From: Rhizobium sp. BK196
GTDB taxonomy: Bacteria > Pseudomonadota > Alphaproteobacteria > Rhizobiales > Rhizobiaceae
Assembly (NCBI RefSeq): GCF_014193255.1
Contig: NZ_JACHZB010000002.1
Location: 124,001-188,000, forward strand
Length of the DNA stretch: 64,000 bases
Reading direction: 5' to 3'
The notes beneath the pieces are model-generated. The model saw only the letters and a list, made by a program, of their open reading frames with translations. It was not told where the DNA came from and made no database searches. This document shows, piece by piece, positions 29,066-38,045 of this stretch. Both the position numbers and the translations under genes were made by a program. Every line of letters starts with the position of its first letter. Within the stretch, counting starts at the first letter, position 1.

Positions 29066-29938
29066 CTATTCCTTCATTCCCCACTTCTGGATGGTGTGGC
29101 GCTCCAGTGTCTGGAACACGAGGTTCTCGACGATGAGGCCAATGACGATGACCGTCAGCAGTCCAGCGAATACGGCGGGGATGTCGAGCAGGTTCCGGTT
29201 TTCGAAGATGAACCAGCCAAGGCCGCCCTGGCCGGAAGAGACGCCAAAGACAAGTTCGGCGGCGATGAGTGTTCGCCAGGCAAAGGCCCATCCGATCTTC
29301 AGGCCGGTCAGGATTGAAGGGAAGGCGGCAGGGATCAGGATGCGCGTAACATACGAGAAGCCCGTGAGACCATAGTTCGCGCCGACCATTCGCAACGTTC
29401 TCGATACGCCGAGGAAACCGGAATGGGTGTTGAGTGCAACCGCCCACAGCACGGAATGGATGAGGACGAACACGAGACTGGAGGCGCCGAGGCCGAACCA
29501 GATCAGCGCGAGCGGCAACAGAGAGATGGCGGGCAGGGGATTGAACATCGCCGTCATCGTCTCGAGAAAGTCGGTGCCGATGCGTGTATTGATGGCCAAG
29601 ACCGTGAGAACTGCCGCTAACGCCGTGCCTGCCGCATAACCCATGAGAAGGATCTTTAAGGTCGTCCAGATGCGCGCAGGCAAGGTGCCGTCTGCGAAGC
29701 GATCGACGAGGGTGTGGAACGTATCGGTTAGCGTGGGAAACAGAAGCGGGTTGTCGAGATGCGTTGCGTAGAGCTGCCAGAGCACACCCAACCCGACAAT
29801 GATCAGGGCCTTACGCAAGGCTCCAATGCCCCAAACGAGCTCGAACGGAGAGAGCTTTTGTTCCACCGCTGCGATGTTTCCGTGAGTGGCGGTTGCGCCG
29901 GAATTGTTATCGGCAAGCAGGATCTGCGGCTTGTTCAT
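29066..29938 (-). CDS. Tau/Ssu-type ABC transporter permease
   Basis: This is a permease of the nitrate/sulfonate/taurine class with 290 residues if the start is at 29938 (MNKPQIL). Several membrane segments and the docking loop 'LRMVGANYGLTGFSYV' are present. It begins 4 bases after the ATPase stop. This class is best known for sulfonates and nitrate but also carries aromatic and small organic acids. The dehydratase and aldolase downstream suggest a sugar acid or related compound here. Confidence 0.85.
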   Translation of the reverse strand: MNKPQILLADNNSGATATHGNIAAVEQKLSPFELVWGIGALRKALIIVGLGVLWQLYATHLDNPLLFPTLTDTFHTLVDRFADGTLPARIWTTLKILLMGYAAGTALAAVLTVLAINTRIGTDFLETMTAMFNPLPAISLLPLALIWFGLGASSLVFVLIHSVLWAVALNTHSGFLGVSRTLRMVGANYGLTGFSYVTRILIPAAFPSILTGLKIGWAFAWRTLIAAELVFGVSSGQGGLGWFIFENRNLLDIPAVFAGLLTVIVIGLIVENLVFQTLERHTIQKWGMKE

Positions 29939-29942
29939 GTCT

Positions 29943-30758
29943 CTACTCCCGGTGTCCAGGCTCTGAGAAGAGCAGATCGTGGATATCTTTCTCAAGGGCC
30001 GCGGCGCTGCCGTCCTCGTGGGCAGCAAAATCGGCGTTGATCACTTCTGCTTTCACTCGCCCCGGGTGCGGCGAAAGAAGAAGAATTCTGTTCGAAATCT
30101 TGATCGCTTCTGCAATCGAGTGGGTGACAAAGATTACCGTGAACTTCGTATCTTCCCATAGCTGAAGCAACTCGTCCTGCATCTGGCGACGTGTGAGCGC
30201 GTCCAGCGCTGCGAAGGGTTCGTCCATCAAAAGAATGTCCGGCTGCATCGCCATTCCACGTGCAATTGCAACACGCTGCTTCATGCCGCCCGAGAGCGTG
30301 TGTGGGAAGCTGTCTACCGCGCGCGTCAGTTTGACCTTGTCGATGTACGTTCTTGCGATCTCTTCAGCTTCCTTCTCCGGAAGCTTGCGCGCTACAAGGA
30401 GAGGGAACATCACATTCTGGAGAACCGTCTTCCAGGGCATCAACTGATCGAACTCCTGGAAGACCATCATTCGGTCCGGACCAGGCTTTGTGACCTGCCG
30501 TCCGTTGATGGTGATGGTCCCGGCAGATGGTTTCATATAGCCGCCGACCGCTTTCAAAAGTGTCGACTTGCCACATCCCGACGGACCAAGGAGGACGAAG
30601 CGGTCAGACTGACAGACATTAAAGCTCACGCCTTCGGTGGCAGTGACCAGAAGGCTCGGCGTCTTGTATCGCAAGGTGACCTTGTCGACGCTGAGAAGCG
30701 GCTGCCGCGCTGGTTGTTGGACGAGGCTTGGCCCGGCCGAGACGGTCGCTTGTAGCAT
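29943..30758 (-). CDS. Tau/Ssu-type ABC transporter ATP-binding protein
   Basis: This ATPase has about 271 residues. Walker A is GPSGCGKST, the signature is LSGGMKQRVAIARGM, and Walker B is LLMDEPFAALD, all typical of TauB/SsuB. I place the start at 30758 because AAGGA stands eight bases before that ATG. The ATG 27 bases upstream has no ribosome-binding site. It lies between the frameshifted binding-protein gene and the permease gene. Confidence 0.87.
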   Translation of the reverse strand: MLQATVSAGPSLVQQPARQPLLSVDKVTLRYKTPSLLVTATEGVSFNVCQSDRFVLLGPSGCGKSTLLKAVGGYMKPSAGTITINGRQVTKPGPDRMMVFQEFDQLMPWKTVLQNVMFPLLVARKLPEKEAEEIARTYIDKVKLTRAVDSFPHTLSGGMKQRVAIARGMAMQPDILLMDEPFAALDALTRRQMQDELLQLWEDTKFTVIFVTHSIAEAIKISNRILLLSPHPGRVKAEVINADFAAHEDGSAAALEKDIHDLLFSEPGHRE

Positions 30759-30821
30759 TGGGAAATTCCTTGTGTGATTGCGCATGCATCGGCGCGTCCA
30801 CGCCGATGCACAGAGGGCGCC

Positions 30822-31824
30822 TTAGTTGCCGTTCAGATCAGCCGACTCTGGAAGGTAGTAGTCCGTCCATGCGGCGGGCATCGTCTTCAGAGTGCCGATC
30901 TTATGCAGATGGGTCGCGAACTTCATCGTGCCCTGCGGGTCAGTTCGGTAGTCGTTGATGAAGCCTGGCTCGTTGAGGATCGACATCAGATCGTCGATCG
31001 AGGTCTTGTCGCCGGAAACCTTCTTGTAAGATTCCAGCGCGGCTTTTGGATCCGCTTTGATGGAGGCGATTGCCTTCTTCGTCGCCTCACGAACAGCCTT
31101 GACCAGCGTCGGAGTCGGCGAACTTCGTGGTCGTGAAGAACGTGGCTTGGGTCAGAGCGCCGCCAATGATCTCGCGCGAATCCGTAACGCGGTGAACGCC
31201 CTTCTGCTTCAGTTCAATATATTGAAACGGCGGAGCCGAGAAATGGTTTTTCACTTCATGGTTCGGATTTGCGATCGCCGCCACGGCGTCAGGATGGCCG
31301 AGTTGTACAGTGTTCGCGTCGAACTTCTTGACCTGATCGTCGCCATATTTCGCGGCTGCTGCGATCTGGAGGAGGATAGCTTGCGTTGAAACACCAACGG
31401 TCGGCACTGCGATCTTGTCTTGGGCGGTGATATCGTCCAGCGACTTGATGCGTGGATCGTTGGAAACCATGATCACAGGCTGAGCTGAGCTGGTGATGAT
31501 GCCCTTCACCTTGCCTTTCGTCCGGTCCCAAAGCAGAAGCAGGTTACCCGTCCCCGTGTTGACGATGTCGACGTTGCCAGCAAGCAGCGCGTCTGTCTGA
31601 GCGCCGCCGCCGCTAAAGGTCCGCCATTCGACAGTGACACCCTTGACGCCGAGAGCGTCGGCCTCTTTCTCGATGAGCTTCTGCGTCTCCATCACGTGAC
31701 TGGCGAGGTAAAGGATGCCCGGCTGACGCGTGATCGAAATGGATGTCTTTTCCTGCGCAGCCGCAGGCAACGCCATTCCTACGACGGCAGCTAGCGCGGC
31801 GAGCCCGCGTGTAAAATTGATCAT
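30822..31824 (-). pseudogene. Tau/Ssu-type (NMT1-like) periplasmic binding protein, frameshifted
   Basis: The first frame (31824 down to about 31115) has a signal peptide (ALAAVVGMALPAAAQ) and a binding-protein body, then runs into 'SDAGQGCS' and a stop at 31087. From about 31118 a second frame continues as TLVKAVREATKKAIASIKAD and ends at 30822. It encodes the expected C-terminal part, with '...MKFATHLHKIGTLK' near the end. One extra base, or two missing, near 31115-31125 separates the halves. This is either a real loss of function or a sequencing error. The rest of the importer operon is intact. Confidence 0.8.
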
Positions 31825-31880
31825 CTTATCCTCCCAATGATCGGTTTTGGGCCGCCACTCCCTAGCGCGACCGTACGCTA

Positions 31881-31892
31881 TTAGTACACTAA
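31881..31892. promoter_or_regulatory. Palindrome between the importer operon and the divergent GntR gene
   Basis: TTAGT and ACTAA are perfect 5-bp arms around a 2-base centre. The palindrome is in the 132-base divergent intergenic region and could be the operator for the GntR-type regulator at 31957. This is inferred from position and symmetry only. Confidence 0.45.
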
Positions 31893-31956
31893 AACATCAG
31901 TGCATCAACCCGATTTATGCGCTATGAAGGATCAATGACTGATTTGGAGACTATCG

Positions 31957-32688
31957 ATGGCGACGAAAACCGGCTTTCTGCTGCTTGACCGCTCCAGGCA
32001 GGTTGCAGTGCAAGTGCATGAAATCCTTAAGGAAAGAATACTTACCGTGGCACTAGAACCAGGAACGGTTCTTTCGCGGGCGACATTGATGGAAGAATTT
32101 GGGGTGAGCCAGACGCCCGTGCGTGACGCTTTGTTGAGATTACAGGAAGATGGGCTGGTGGACATTTTTCCGCAATATGCCACTCGTGTCTCCCGCATTG
32201 ACGTCGACCACGCAAGGCAGGCACAGTTCCTTCGGCTATCGGTGGAACTCGAAGCGGTAAGACGGCTGTCGAGCATCTCATCCAAGGACACTGCAGAAGC
32301 TCTGGACCGAGTACTGCGACAGCAGGAGGCCGTTGCAGACCCGTCCACCTACGACAAGTTCGACGCGCTTGATCGAGAGTTCCACCGTGTTCTCTATGAG
32401 CACAGTGGAAACGCGCTTCTGTGGAAGGTGATCAGGCAGCAAAGCGTGCACCTCGATCGGCTGCGACGGTTGAATCTCCCCATGGAGGGAAAGATTCAAT
32501 CCTTGTTGCAGGAGCACCATGCGATCGTTGATGCGATCAGGTCCGGAGACGAGCGGGCGGCGGTTTCTGCTCTTCGGAAGCATTTGTCCGGAACGCTTTC
32601 TATCATCGATGTCATTCGCGCCAAGTTTCCAACTTTCATGTACGATCCAGCGTCGTCGTCAAATGCTTCGAACGTGAGCGCGGGGTGA
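31957..32688 (+). CDS. GntR-family transcriptional regulator (FCD domain)
   Basis: This is a regulator of 243 residues. The winged helix-turn-helix includes LMEEFGVSQTPVRDALLRLQ at about residues 43-62, followed by a helical FCD domain with FDALDREFHRVLYEHSGN. It is transcribed away from the binding protein, ATPase, permease, dehydratase and aldolase operon, so it is its likely regulator. Its short C-terminal tail is rich in Ser and Asn. It belongs to a different GntR subgroup from the one at 24732. Confidence 0.87.
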   Translation: MATKTGFLLLDRSRQVAVQVHEILKERILTVALEPGTVLSRATLMEEFGVSQTPVRDALLRLQEDGLVDIFPQYATRVSRIDVDHARQAQFLRLSVELEAVRRLSSISSKDTAEALDRVLRQQEAVADPSTYDKFDALDREFHRVLYEHSGNALLWKVIRQQSVHLDRLRRLNLPMEGKIQSLLQEHHAIVDAIRSGDERAAVSALRKHLSGTLSIIDVIRAKFPTFMYDPASSSNASNVSAG

Positions 32689-32968
32689 AGGCCATCAGCC
32701 GCGAGAGAAGGCCGAGCGTTTAAGCCTTTAAGTGTGAAAGCGCTGACACCAATTCTTGATGCCAACAACTCGACGGCTCGCGACCTAAGCGTCTCAACAT
32801 ATCTGTGAGACGCCCTCCTCAGTTCCATAAGTTCAGGTTACGCAAAAAAGCTCATTCTATCAGGCGATTATCGGCGTTTGATCACGGTCGCCATGCCAGT
32901 TCTAATCCATCGAGGCGCTCTATAAACCTATGCGAATTTGAGCCCGTATGCGTTTTGTAAGAGGCGCG

Positions 32969-33964
32969 TCAAGCCGATGCTCTTGGCACAAGGCTACCTG
33001 GCAGAAGAACCATTTCGGCGTTACGCTTGCCGGTTACCATGGCAACCATCACGTTGATCATCTCTTCGGTGGGCTGCTTGTAACTGGTCAGCCCGTATGC
33101 GGGAACGCCGCCCAGTTCGATATTGTCAAAACCGACGACAGCAAGATCCTGTGGAACTCGAAGTCCAAATTCGCTTCTGGCGACGTCCATTGCTCCAAGC
33201 GCCAAAATGTCGTTCTCACACATCAGGACATCGATGCGCGAGCCCGGTGGGCAATCGCCCAAATAAATCCGCGCTGCTTCAGCGCCGGCCTGAACGCTAT
33301 ATTTTTCCGCAGTCAGTTCCACGACGCCCTCAATGCCCTTCTGCCGCCAATGATTCCCAAAGTGACGGCGCCTGCCCAGAGCGGTCGACAGGGTTCTTGC
33401 TCCCATCATGAAGCCCGGGCGGCGGTACCCTTTGTCGAACAAATAGCCGACGATCTCGCTGAGAGCGAGCTCGGTGTCACATGCGATTGCGGGCACGCCG
33501 GGGATCTGACTGTCTCTTGCAAGGACAAACATTGGCGGTAAACCTGGGCCAAGCCGTCGGTCACCCAGCGTTTCCTCACGAAAGGCGGTACCGAACAGGA
33601 TCACGGCGTCGAATTGTCGTTGATCGGCGTTGATCAGCGCGTGAACGTGATCGAAATGGCGATTGATGTTGATCAATACGGTCAACAGCCCCTCCGCCTG
33701 CAGGCGCTCGGTCAACGTCTCCAAAACCGGGAGCTTGTGCGGATTGGCAAAGTCGTCGACGAAGACGGCGACTTGATGAGTGGTGTTGGTTGCAAGGCTG
33801 CGAGCGAGCAGGTTGGGCGAATAGTTCAGCGCCTCTGCTGCCTGGAGGACCTTTTGCCGGCTGACGTCGGTAATGGAAGCACCAGGTGTGAATGCACGGA
33901 TCACAGTCCATTTCGATACGCCGGCGACTTCTGCCACCTCTCTCGCCGTTGCCCGCTTGCGCAT
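32969..33964 (-). CDS. LacI-family transcriptional regulator
   Basis: This regulator has 331 residues. The N-terminal HTH (ATAREVAEVAGVSKWTVIRAF, about residues 4-24) is followed by a hinge helix near SPNLLARSLA and a periplasmic-binding-protein-like ligand domain. I start at 33964, where AGGAG precedes the ATG at good spacing. A longer open frame reaches upstream without a site. It is divergent from the Frc-type importer at 34137, which it most likely controls. Confidence 0.88.
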   Translation of the reverse strand: MRKRATAREVAEVAGVSKWTVIRAFTPGASITDVSRQKVLQAAEALNYSPNLLARSLATNTTHQVAVFVDDFANPHKLPVLETLTERLQAEGLLTVLININRHFDHVHALINADQRQFDAVILFGTAFREETLGDRRLGPGLPPMFVLARDSQIPGVPAIACDTELALSEIVGYLFDKGYRRPGFMMGARTLSTALGRRRHFGNHWRQKGIEGVVELTAEKYSVQAGAEAARIYLGDCPPGSRIDVLMCENDILALGAMDVARSEFGLRVPQDLAVVGFDNIELGGVPAYGLTSYKQPTEEMINVMVAMVTGKRNAEMVLLPGSLVPRASA

Positions 33965-33980
33965 ACTCGTCTCCTCGCGA

Positions 33981-33996
33981 TGGAACAAATATTCCA
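33981..33996. promoter_or_regulatory. Inverted repeat upstream of the LacI-family gene
   Basis: TGGAA-N6-TTCCA is a perfect short palindrome about 17 bases upstream of the LacI-family start codon. It could serve autoregulation. The evidence is symmetry and place only. Confidence 0.35.
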
Positions 33997-34060
33997 CAAA
34001 AAAAATAAAAATGGAATGGATGCTTGATTTTTGTCGACAATAAAGTAATTTTGCCAAGCT

Positions 34061-34096
34061 TGCTACCGGGTGCAAACGGGAATGCAACCGGTAGCA
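34061..34096. promoter_or_regulatory. 36-bp palindrome upstream of the Frc-type importer
   Basis: Outer arms TGCTACCGG (34061-34069) and CCGGTAGCA (34088-34096) pair perfectly. Inner TGCA boxes (34071-34074 and 34083-34086) extend the symmetry, with one mismatched pair and an 8-base centre. It ends 40 bases before the binding-protein start codon. It is the best candidate operator for the divergent LacI-family protein. Confidence 0.6.
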
Positions 34097-34136
34097 TCTT
34101 GGGTCCGCGAGGGCGGACTGTTTTGGGGAGGGTAAG

Positions 34137-35084
34137 ATGAAACTAGGTTTGAAATCGCTTCTCGCGGGCGCTGCCGTCGCTGTTGCGCTCATGTGCTCTG
34201 CAGCAGTTGTCAGCGCTGCGGACATTCGCATCGTTGCCGTCACTCACGGCCAGGCCAATGATCCTTTTTGGTCCGTCGTTAAGAATGGCGTCAACGCGGC
34301 TGCTAAGGATATCGGCGTCAACGTCGACTATCGGGCGCCGGAAACATTCGACATGGTTTCGATGGGGCAGCTCATCGATGCGGCCATCAATCAGAAGCCT
34401 GACGGGCTTATCGTCTCCATTCCGGACGCCTCGGCGCTCGGCCCGTCGATCAAGAAGGCCGTGGCCGCCGGCATTCCGGTTATCTCGATCAACTCGGGAT
34501 CGGATGTTTCGAAAGAGCTGGGAGCGCTTCTGCATGTCGGCCAGGACGAATACACCGCGGGCAAGGCCGCCGGTGCCAAGCTGCATGAGCTGGGCGGCAA
34601 GGAAGGCTTGTGCGTCAATCAGGAGGTCGGCAATGTCGCGCTCGATCTGCGCTGCAAGGGCTTTGCCGACGGTTTCGGTGGCAAGGTCACGGTTCTGCCC
34701 GTCAGCAACGATCCGGCCGATGTCCGCGCGAAGGTCAAGGCGGCACTGAGTTCCAATTCGGCGGTTGATACGGTCATGGCGCTCGGCGCCGGAACTGCCG
34801 GCGAGCCGTCTCTGGCGGCTGTCGAGGACGTCGGAATGACCGGCAAAATCAAGGTGGCGACTTTCGACCTTTCAGCAGATTTCCTGAAGGCCGTGGCCGA
34901 TGGTAAAGCAGCCTTCGCGATCGATCAACAGCAGTTCCTGCAGGGCTATCTGCCCGTGGTATTCCTGGCCAACTACGCCAAATACGGGCTTATCCCAGGG
35001 GGCAATGTCCCATCCGGCCCGAACCTGATCACCAAGGAGAAGGCCGCCCAGGTCGTGGATCTTTCCGCCAAGGGCATTCGCTGA
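34137..35084 (+). CDS. Frc/Rbs-type sugar-binding protein
   Basis: This periplasmic binding protein has 315 residues and a signal peptide ending near VVSAAD (about residue 28). The mature part starts with IRIVAVTHGQANDPFW, a ribose/fructose-class motif, and later has VMALGAGTAGEPSLAAVEDVG. A strong GGGGAGGG stands before the ATG at 34137. It is followed by a GC hairpin and then the permease. The binding-protein-first order with a single-domain ATPase resembles the FrcBCA fructose importers of rhizobia, but the ligand could be an inositol or another sugar. Confidence 0.87.
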   Translation: MKLGLKSLLAGAAVAVALMCSAAVVSAADIRIVAVTHGQANDPFWSVVKNGVNAAAKDIGVNVDYRAPETFDMVSMGQLIDAAINQKPDGLIVSIPDASALGPSIKKAVAAGIPVISINSGSDVSKELGALLHVGQDEYTAGKAAGAKLHELGGKEGLCVNQEVGNVALDLRCKGFADGFGGKVTVLPVSNDPADVRAKVKAALSSNSAVDTVMALGAGTAGEPSLAAVEDVGMTGKIKVATFDLSADFLKAVADGKAAFAIDQQQFLQGYLPVVFLANYAKYGLIPGGNVPSGPNLITKEKAAQVVDLSAKGIR

Positions 35085-35117
35085 AAAGAATTGCCGAAAG
35101 GCATTCTCCCCGAATCT

Positions 35118-35137
35118 CCTCCCCTGAACGGGGGAGG
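35118..35137. terminator. GC hairpin between binding-protein and permease genes
   Basis: CCTCCCC (35118-35124) and GGGGAGG (35131-35137) form a perfect 7-bp stem with a 6-base loop. It is followed by GGG and a short TTT. This may be a partial terminator or an mRNA-stabilising hairpin that keeps binding-protein levels above the permease level. Confidence 0.5.
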
Positions 35138-35209
35138 GGGTTTGGCTGACAGAGCGCGGTGCCGAGCAGCGCCGCCGTTACCCTAAATTACGATTCCGTG
35201 GGAGGAATT

Positions 35210-36331
35210 ATGGCTTCGCTTGAGCAAAAGGCGGCGGCTGCGCCGAAGGCCGATGAGCGCGTCAAACAGGTGAGTTTTCTAACGCATATGATGCGGCGGC
35301 CCGAGCTTGGCGCCGTGGCTGGCCTTGTACTCGTCATCGTCTTTTTCTTTCTCACCGCCGATTCAACGATGTTTTCCCTTTCAGGCATGATGACCATCAT
35401 GGCGCCGGCATCGCAATTGGGAATCCTCGCCATTGCCGCGGCACTGCTCATGATCGGCGGAGAATTCGATCTGTCGATCGGCTCGATGGTGGCTTTCGCA
35501 GGATTGATCTTCGGCGTCATCCTGACGAATTTCGGTCAACCGCTTTCGGTTGCCATCGTCATGACGATGCTGTTTGCGGCCTTCATGGGCGCGATCAACG
35601 GGCAGATCGTCATTCACACGCGCCTTCCGTCGTTCATTGTGACCCTGGCATTCCTCTTCATACTACGCGGCTTGACGCTCGTCGGTCTGAAATCGGCGAC
35701 AGGCGGCTCGACGCAGCTTCGCGGCATCGGCGACCATGTGAAGGACAGTCCGCTGCTCGGGCTCTTTTCCGGCGATGCGCTGAAGGGCCTGTTCGTCTGG
35801 CTTGCAGATCACGATCTGATCGACAAGTTCCCAAATGGTTTGCCGAAGGTCACCGGCATCCCCGTATCAGTCCTGTGGTTCGTCGTGCTTGCCGTGGCTG
35901 CAACATGGGTTCTGCTGCGTACTCGCATGGGCAACTGGATCTTCGCGGCCGGCGGCGATCCCAATGCAGCAAGAAACTCCGGCGTCCCAGTACATCGGGT
36001 GAAGACGGGCTTGTTCGCCCTGACGGCGTGTGCTGCGGCGCTAGTCGCCATCATCACCGTGCTTGACGCCGGTTCGACCGATGCCCGGCGCGGTTTTCAA
36101 AAAGAGTTCGAAGCGATCATCGCCGCCGTCATTGGCGGGTGCCTCCTCACAGGCGGGTACGGCTCAGCGATCGGCGCCTTCTTCGGAGCGATCATCTTCG
36201 GCTCGGTTTCGATCGGCTTGACCTATACCCAGTTCGACTCCGACTGGTTTCAGGTCTTCCTCGGCTCAATGCTGCTGCTGGCTGTCCTCTTCAACAATTT
36301 CATCCGCCGCAAGGTTACTGGGGAGCGCTGA
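35210..36331 (+). CDS. Frc/Rbs-type sugar ABC transporter permease
   Basis: This permease has 373 residues with the start at 35210, where GGAGGAATT is an excellent ribosome-binding site. Segments such as [18 protein letters not shown] and the C-terminal [19 protein letters not shown] are characteristic of the class. About ten hydrophobic stretches are visible. It lies between the binding protein and the ATPase, 2 bases before the latter. Confidence 0.87.
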   Translation: MASLEQKAAAAPKADERVKQVSFLTHMMRRPELGAVAGLVLVIVFFFLTADSTMFSLSGMMTIMAPASQLGILAIAAALLMIGGEFDLSIGSMVAFAGLIFGVILTNFGQPLSVAIVMTMLFAAFMGAINGQIVIHTRLPSFIVTLAFLFILRGLTLVGLKSATGGSTQLRGIGDHVKDSPLLGLFSGDALKGLFVWLADHDLIDKFPNGLPKVTGIPVSVLWFVVLAVAATWVLLRTRMGNWIFAAGGDPNAARNSGVPVHRVKTGLFALTACAAALVAIITVLDAGSTDARRGFQKEFEAIIAAVIGGCLLTGGYGSAIGAFFGAIIFGSVSIGLTYTQFDSDWFQVFLGSMLLLAVLFNNFIRRKVTGER

Positions 36332-36333
36332 TC

Positions 36334-37128
36334 ATGCCAGACGTCAATAACCGAACGCCGATCATCGAAGTGACCGACATTGTCAAGCATTACGGCTCCG
36401 TGATCGCTCTCAACGGCGTGTCGATACAAGTTTCGGCCGGAGAAGTGCTTTGTCTCCTCGGCGACAATGGCGCGGGCAAATCCACCTTGATCAAGACGCT
36501 GTCCGGTGTCGTCCGGCCAAGCGGAGGGACTTTCCTGGTCGAAGGAAGGCCCGTCAGCTTCCGCAGCCCGCGCGACGCGCTCGATGCGGGGATTGCGACG
36601 GTCTACCAAGATCTCGCCATGATTCCACTGATGTCCATCACGCGCAATTTCTTCATGGGTCGGGAGCCACGCAAAGGCATCTTCCCATTCCGTCACTTCG
36701 ATCTGGCGCACTGCAATGATGTCACCCGTGAAGAGATGCGTAAAATCGGCATCGATATCCGCGATCCCAATCAGGCCGTGGGCACTCTGTCCGGTGGCGA
36801 ACGCCAATGCGTTGCAATTGCGCGCGCGGTCTATTTCGGCGCCAAGATCCTTATCCTCGACGAGCCTACTTCGGCGCTCGGCGTGGCGCAAACCTCGATG
36901 GTACTGAAATACATCCACCAGGTCCGGCAGAACGGACTGGGGGTGATCTTCATTACCCACAATGTTCGGCACGCCTACGCGGTCGCGAACCGCTTCACCA
37001 TCCTCAATCGCGGCCAGACGCTCGGCACTTTTGCCAAGACCGATATCGCGATGGATGAGCTTCAGAACCTGATGGCGGGCGGCAAGGAACTGCAGCAACT
37101 GTCCGAAGAGCTCGGCGGCACGATCTAG
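36334..37128 (+). CDS. Frc-type sugar ABC transporter ATP-binding protein (single domain)
   Basis: This ATPase has 264 residues and only one nucleotide-binding domain, unlike the duplicated RbsA type. Walker A is GDNGAGKST, the signature is [15 protein letters not shown] and Walker B is [12 protein letters not shown] start at the ATG at 36334; an open frame continues upstream within the permease gene but does not match the family. FrcA of rhizobial fructose importers has this size and opening sequence. The Gly after DEPTSAL replaces the usual D-loop Asp, a feature shared with FrcA-like proteins as I recall. Confidence 0.85.
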   Translation: MPDVNNRTPIIEVTDIVKHYGSVIALNGVSIQVSAGEVLCLLGDNGAGKSTLIKTLSGVVRPSGGTFLVEGRPVSFRSPRDALDAGIATVYQDLAMIPLMSITRNFFMGREPRKGIFPFRHFDLAHCNDVTREEMRKIGIDIRDPNQAVGTLSGGERQCVAIARAVYFGAKILILDEPTSALGVAQTSMVLKYIHQVRQNGLGVIFITHNVRHAYAVANRFTILNRGQTLGTFAKTDIAMDELQNLMAGGKELQQLSEELGGTI

Positions 37129-37203
37129 ACCGGCTTGTCCTGCGGTGCCCGATTGGCTTTGGCGGGCTGCCGCATTCTCAATCATCAAACATGGAAATGG
37201 TAA

Positions 37204-38007
37204 ATGACCGACGATCCGTCGAATACATCATCCCCCTTCACGCTCGCTGTCTGCGCTGAGATGGTCTTCAAGTCGCTTCCTATTGTCGACAGGCTGAAGC
37301 GTATCACCGAACTCGGCTTTCACGCCGAAATCTGGGATTGGACGAAACACGACATCGCCGCGCTTGCGCGATCGGGAGCAGTCTTTTCGTCAATGACGGG
37401 CTATGTGTCCGGCACGCTTGCTGATGACGAAGGCGCGGACGAATTATTGCGAACCGCGAAGTTATCGATCCCCGTTGCGCGACAGCTGAATTGCCCGCGT
37501 CTCAACTTGCATGGCACCGGTCTCGACGGCGACGGGCTGCCGGTCGTGAAGGCTGACCAGGTGACTGGTGCCATGTGGCTCAAGGCACGCGATACGCTGA
37601 ACCGCATCGCCGAGCTCGGGGATCAGGAGGGCGTTACCTTCGTGCTCGAAAACCTCAATCAGGCAGTCGATCACCCCAAGACTCCGTTTGCCAAGGCCGA
37701 GGATACGCTCGCCCTCGTTTCGTCTGTTAACCGGCCGGCGCTGAAGCTAAACCTGGACCTCTACCACGCCCAGATCGGCGAGGGGAACCTGATCGAGCTG
37801 TGTCGGCGCGCCCTGCCATATATCGGCGAGATCCAGGTGGCGGATGTTCCTGGGCGCATGGAACCCGGCACCGGGGAGATCAACTACAAGGCCATCGCCC
37901 GCGCGCTTAAGGACATGGGTTATCGCGGCATGATCGGCATGGAGGCGTGGGCCTCCGGTGACGACGAGATGGCGCTTGCCCGCTTTCGCGACGCGTTCAC
38001 CGTTTAA
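37204..38007 (+). CDS. Hydroxypyruvate isomerase-like TIM-barrel sugar isomerase
   Basis: This protein of 267 residues belongs to the xylose isomerase-like TIM barrels closest to hydroxypyruvate isomerase (Hyi). Likely metal ligands lie in FVLENLNQ (Glu), LNLDLYHAQI (Asp, His), EIQVADVPGR and GMIGMEAW (Glu near the end), the normal places for this family. It follows the ABC importer after 75 bases and precedes an inositol dehydrogenase-like gene. It should isomerise a keto and aldo sugar or sugar acid derived from the imported compound; the exact substrate is unknown. Confidence 0.78.
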   Translation: MTDDPSNTSSPFTLAVCAEMVFKSLPIVDRLKRITELGFHAEIWDWTKHDIAALARSGAVFSSMTGYVSGTLADDEGADELLRTAKLSIPVARQLNCPRLNLHGTGLDGDGLPVVKADQVTGAMWLKARDTLNRIAELGDQEGVTFVLENLNQAVDHPKTPFAKAEDTLALVSSVNRPALKLNLDLYHAQIGEGNLIELCRRALPYIGEIQVADVPGRMEPGTGEINYKAIARALKDMGYRGMIGMEAWASGDDEMALARFRDAFTV

Positions 38008-38045
38008 ATATTTCGATCGTCAAAATTTGCAATGGAGAGACATCA

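Noticed and set aside
37204-38007. Calling the TIM-barrel protein a 3-oxo-isoapionate decarboxylase.
   Set aside because: It is 12 kb from the apiose genes, under a LacI-type regulator, and looks more like hydroxypyruvate isomerase.
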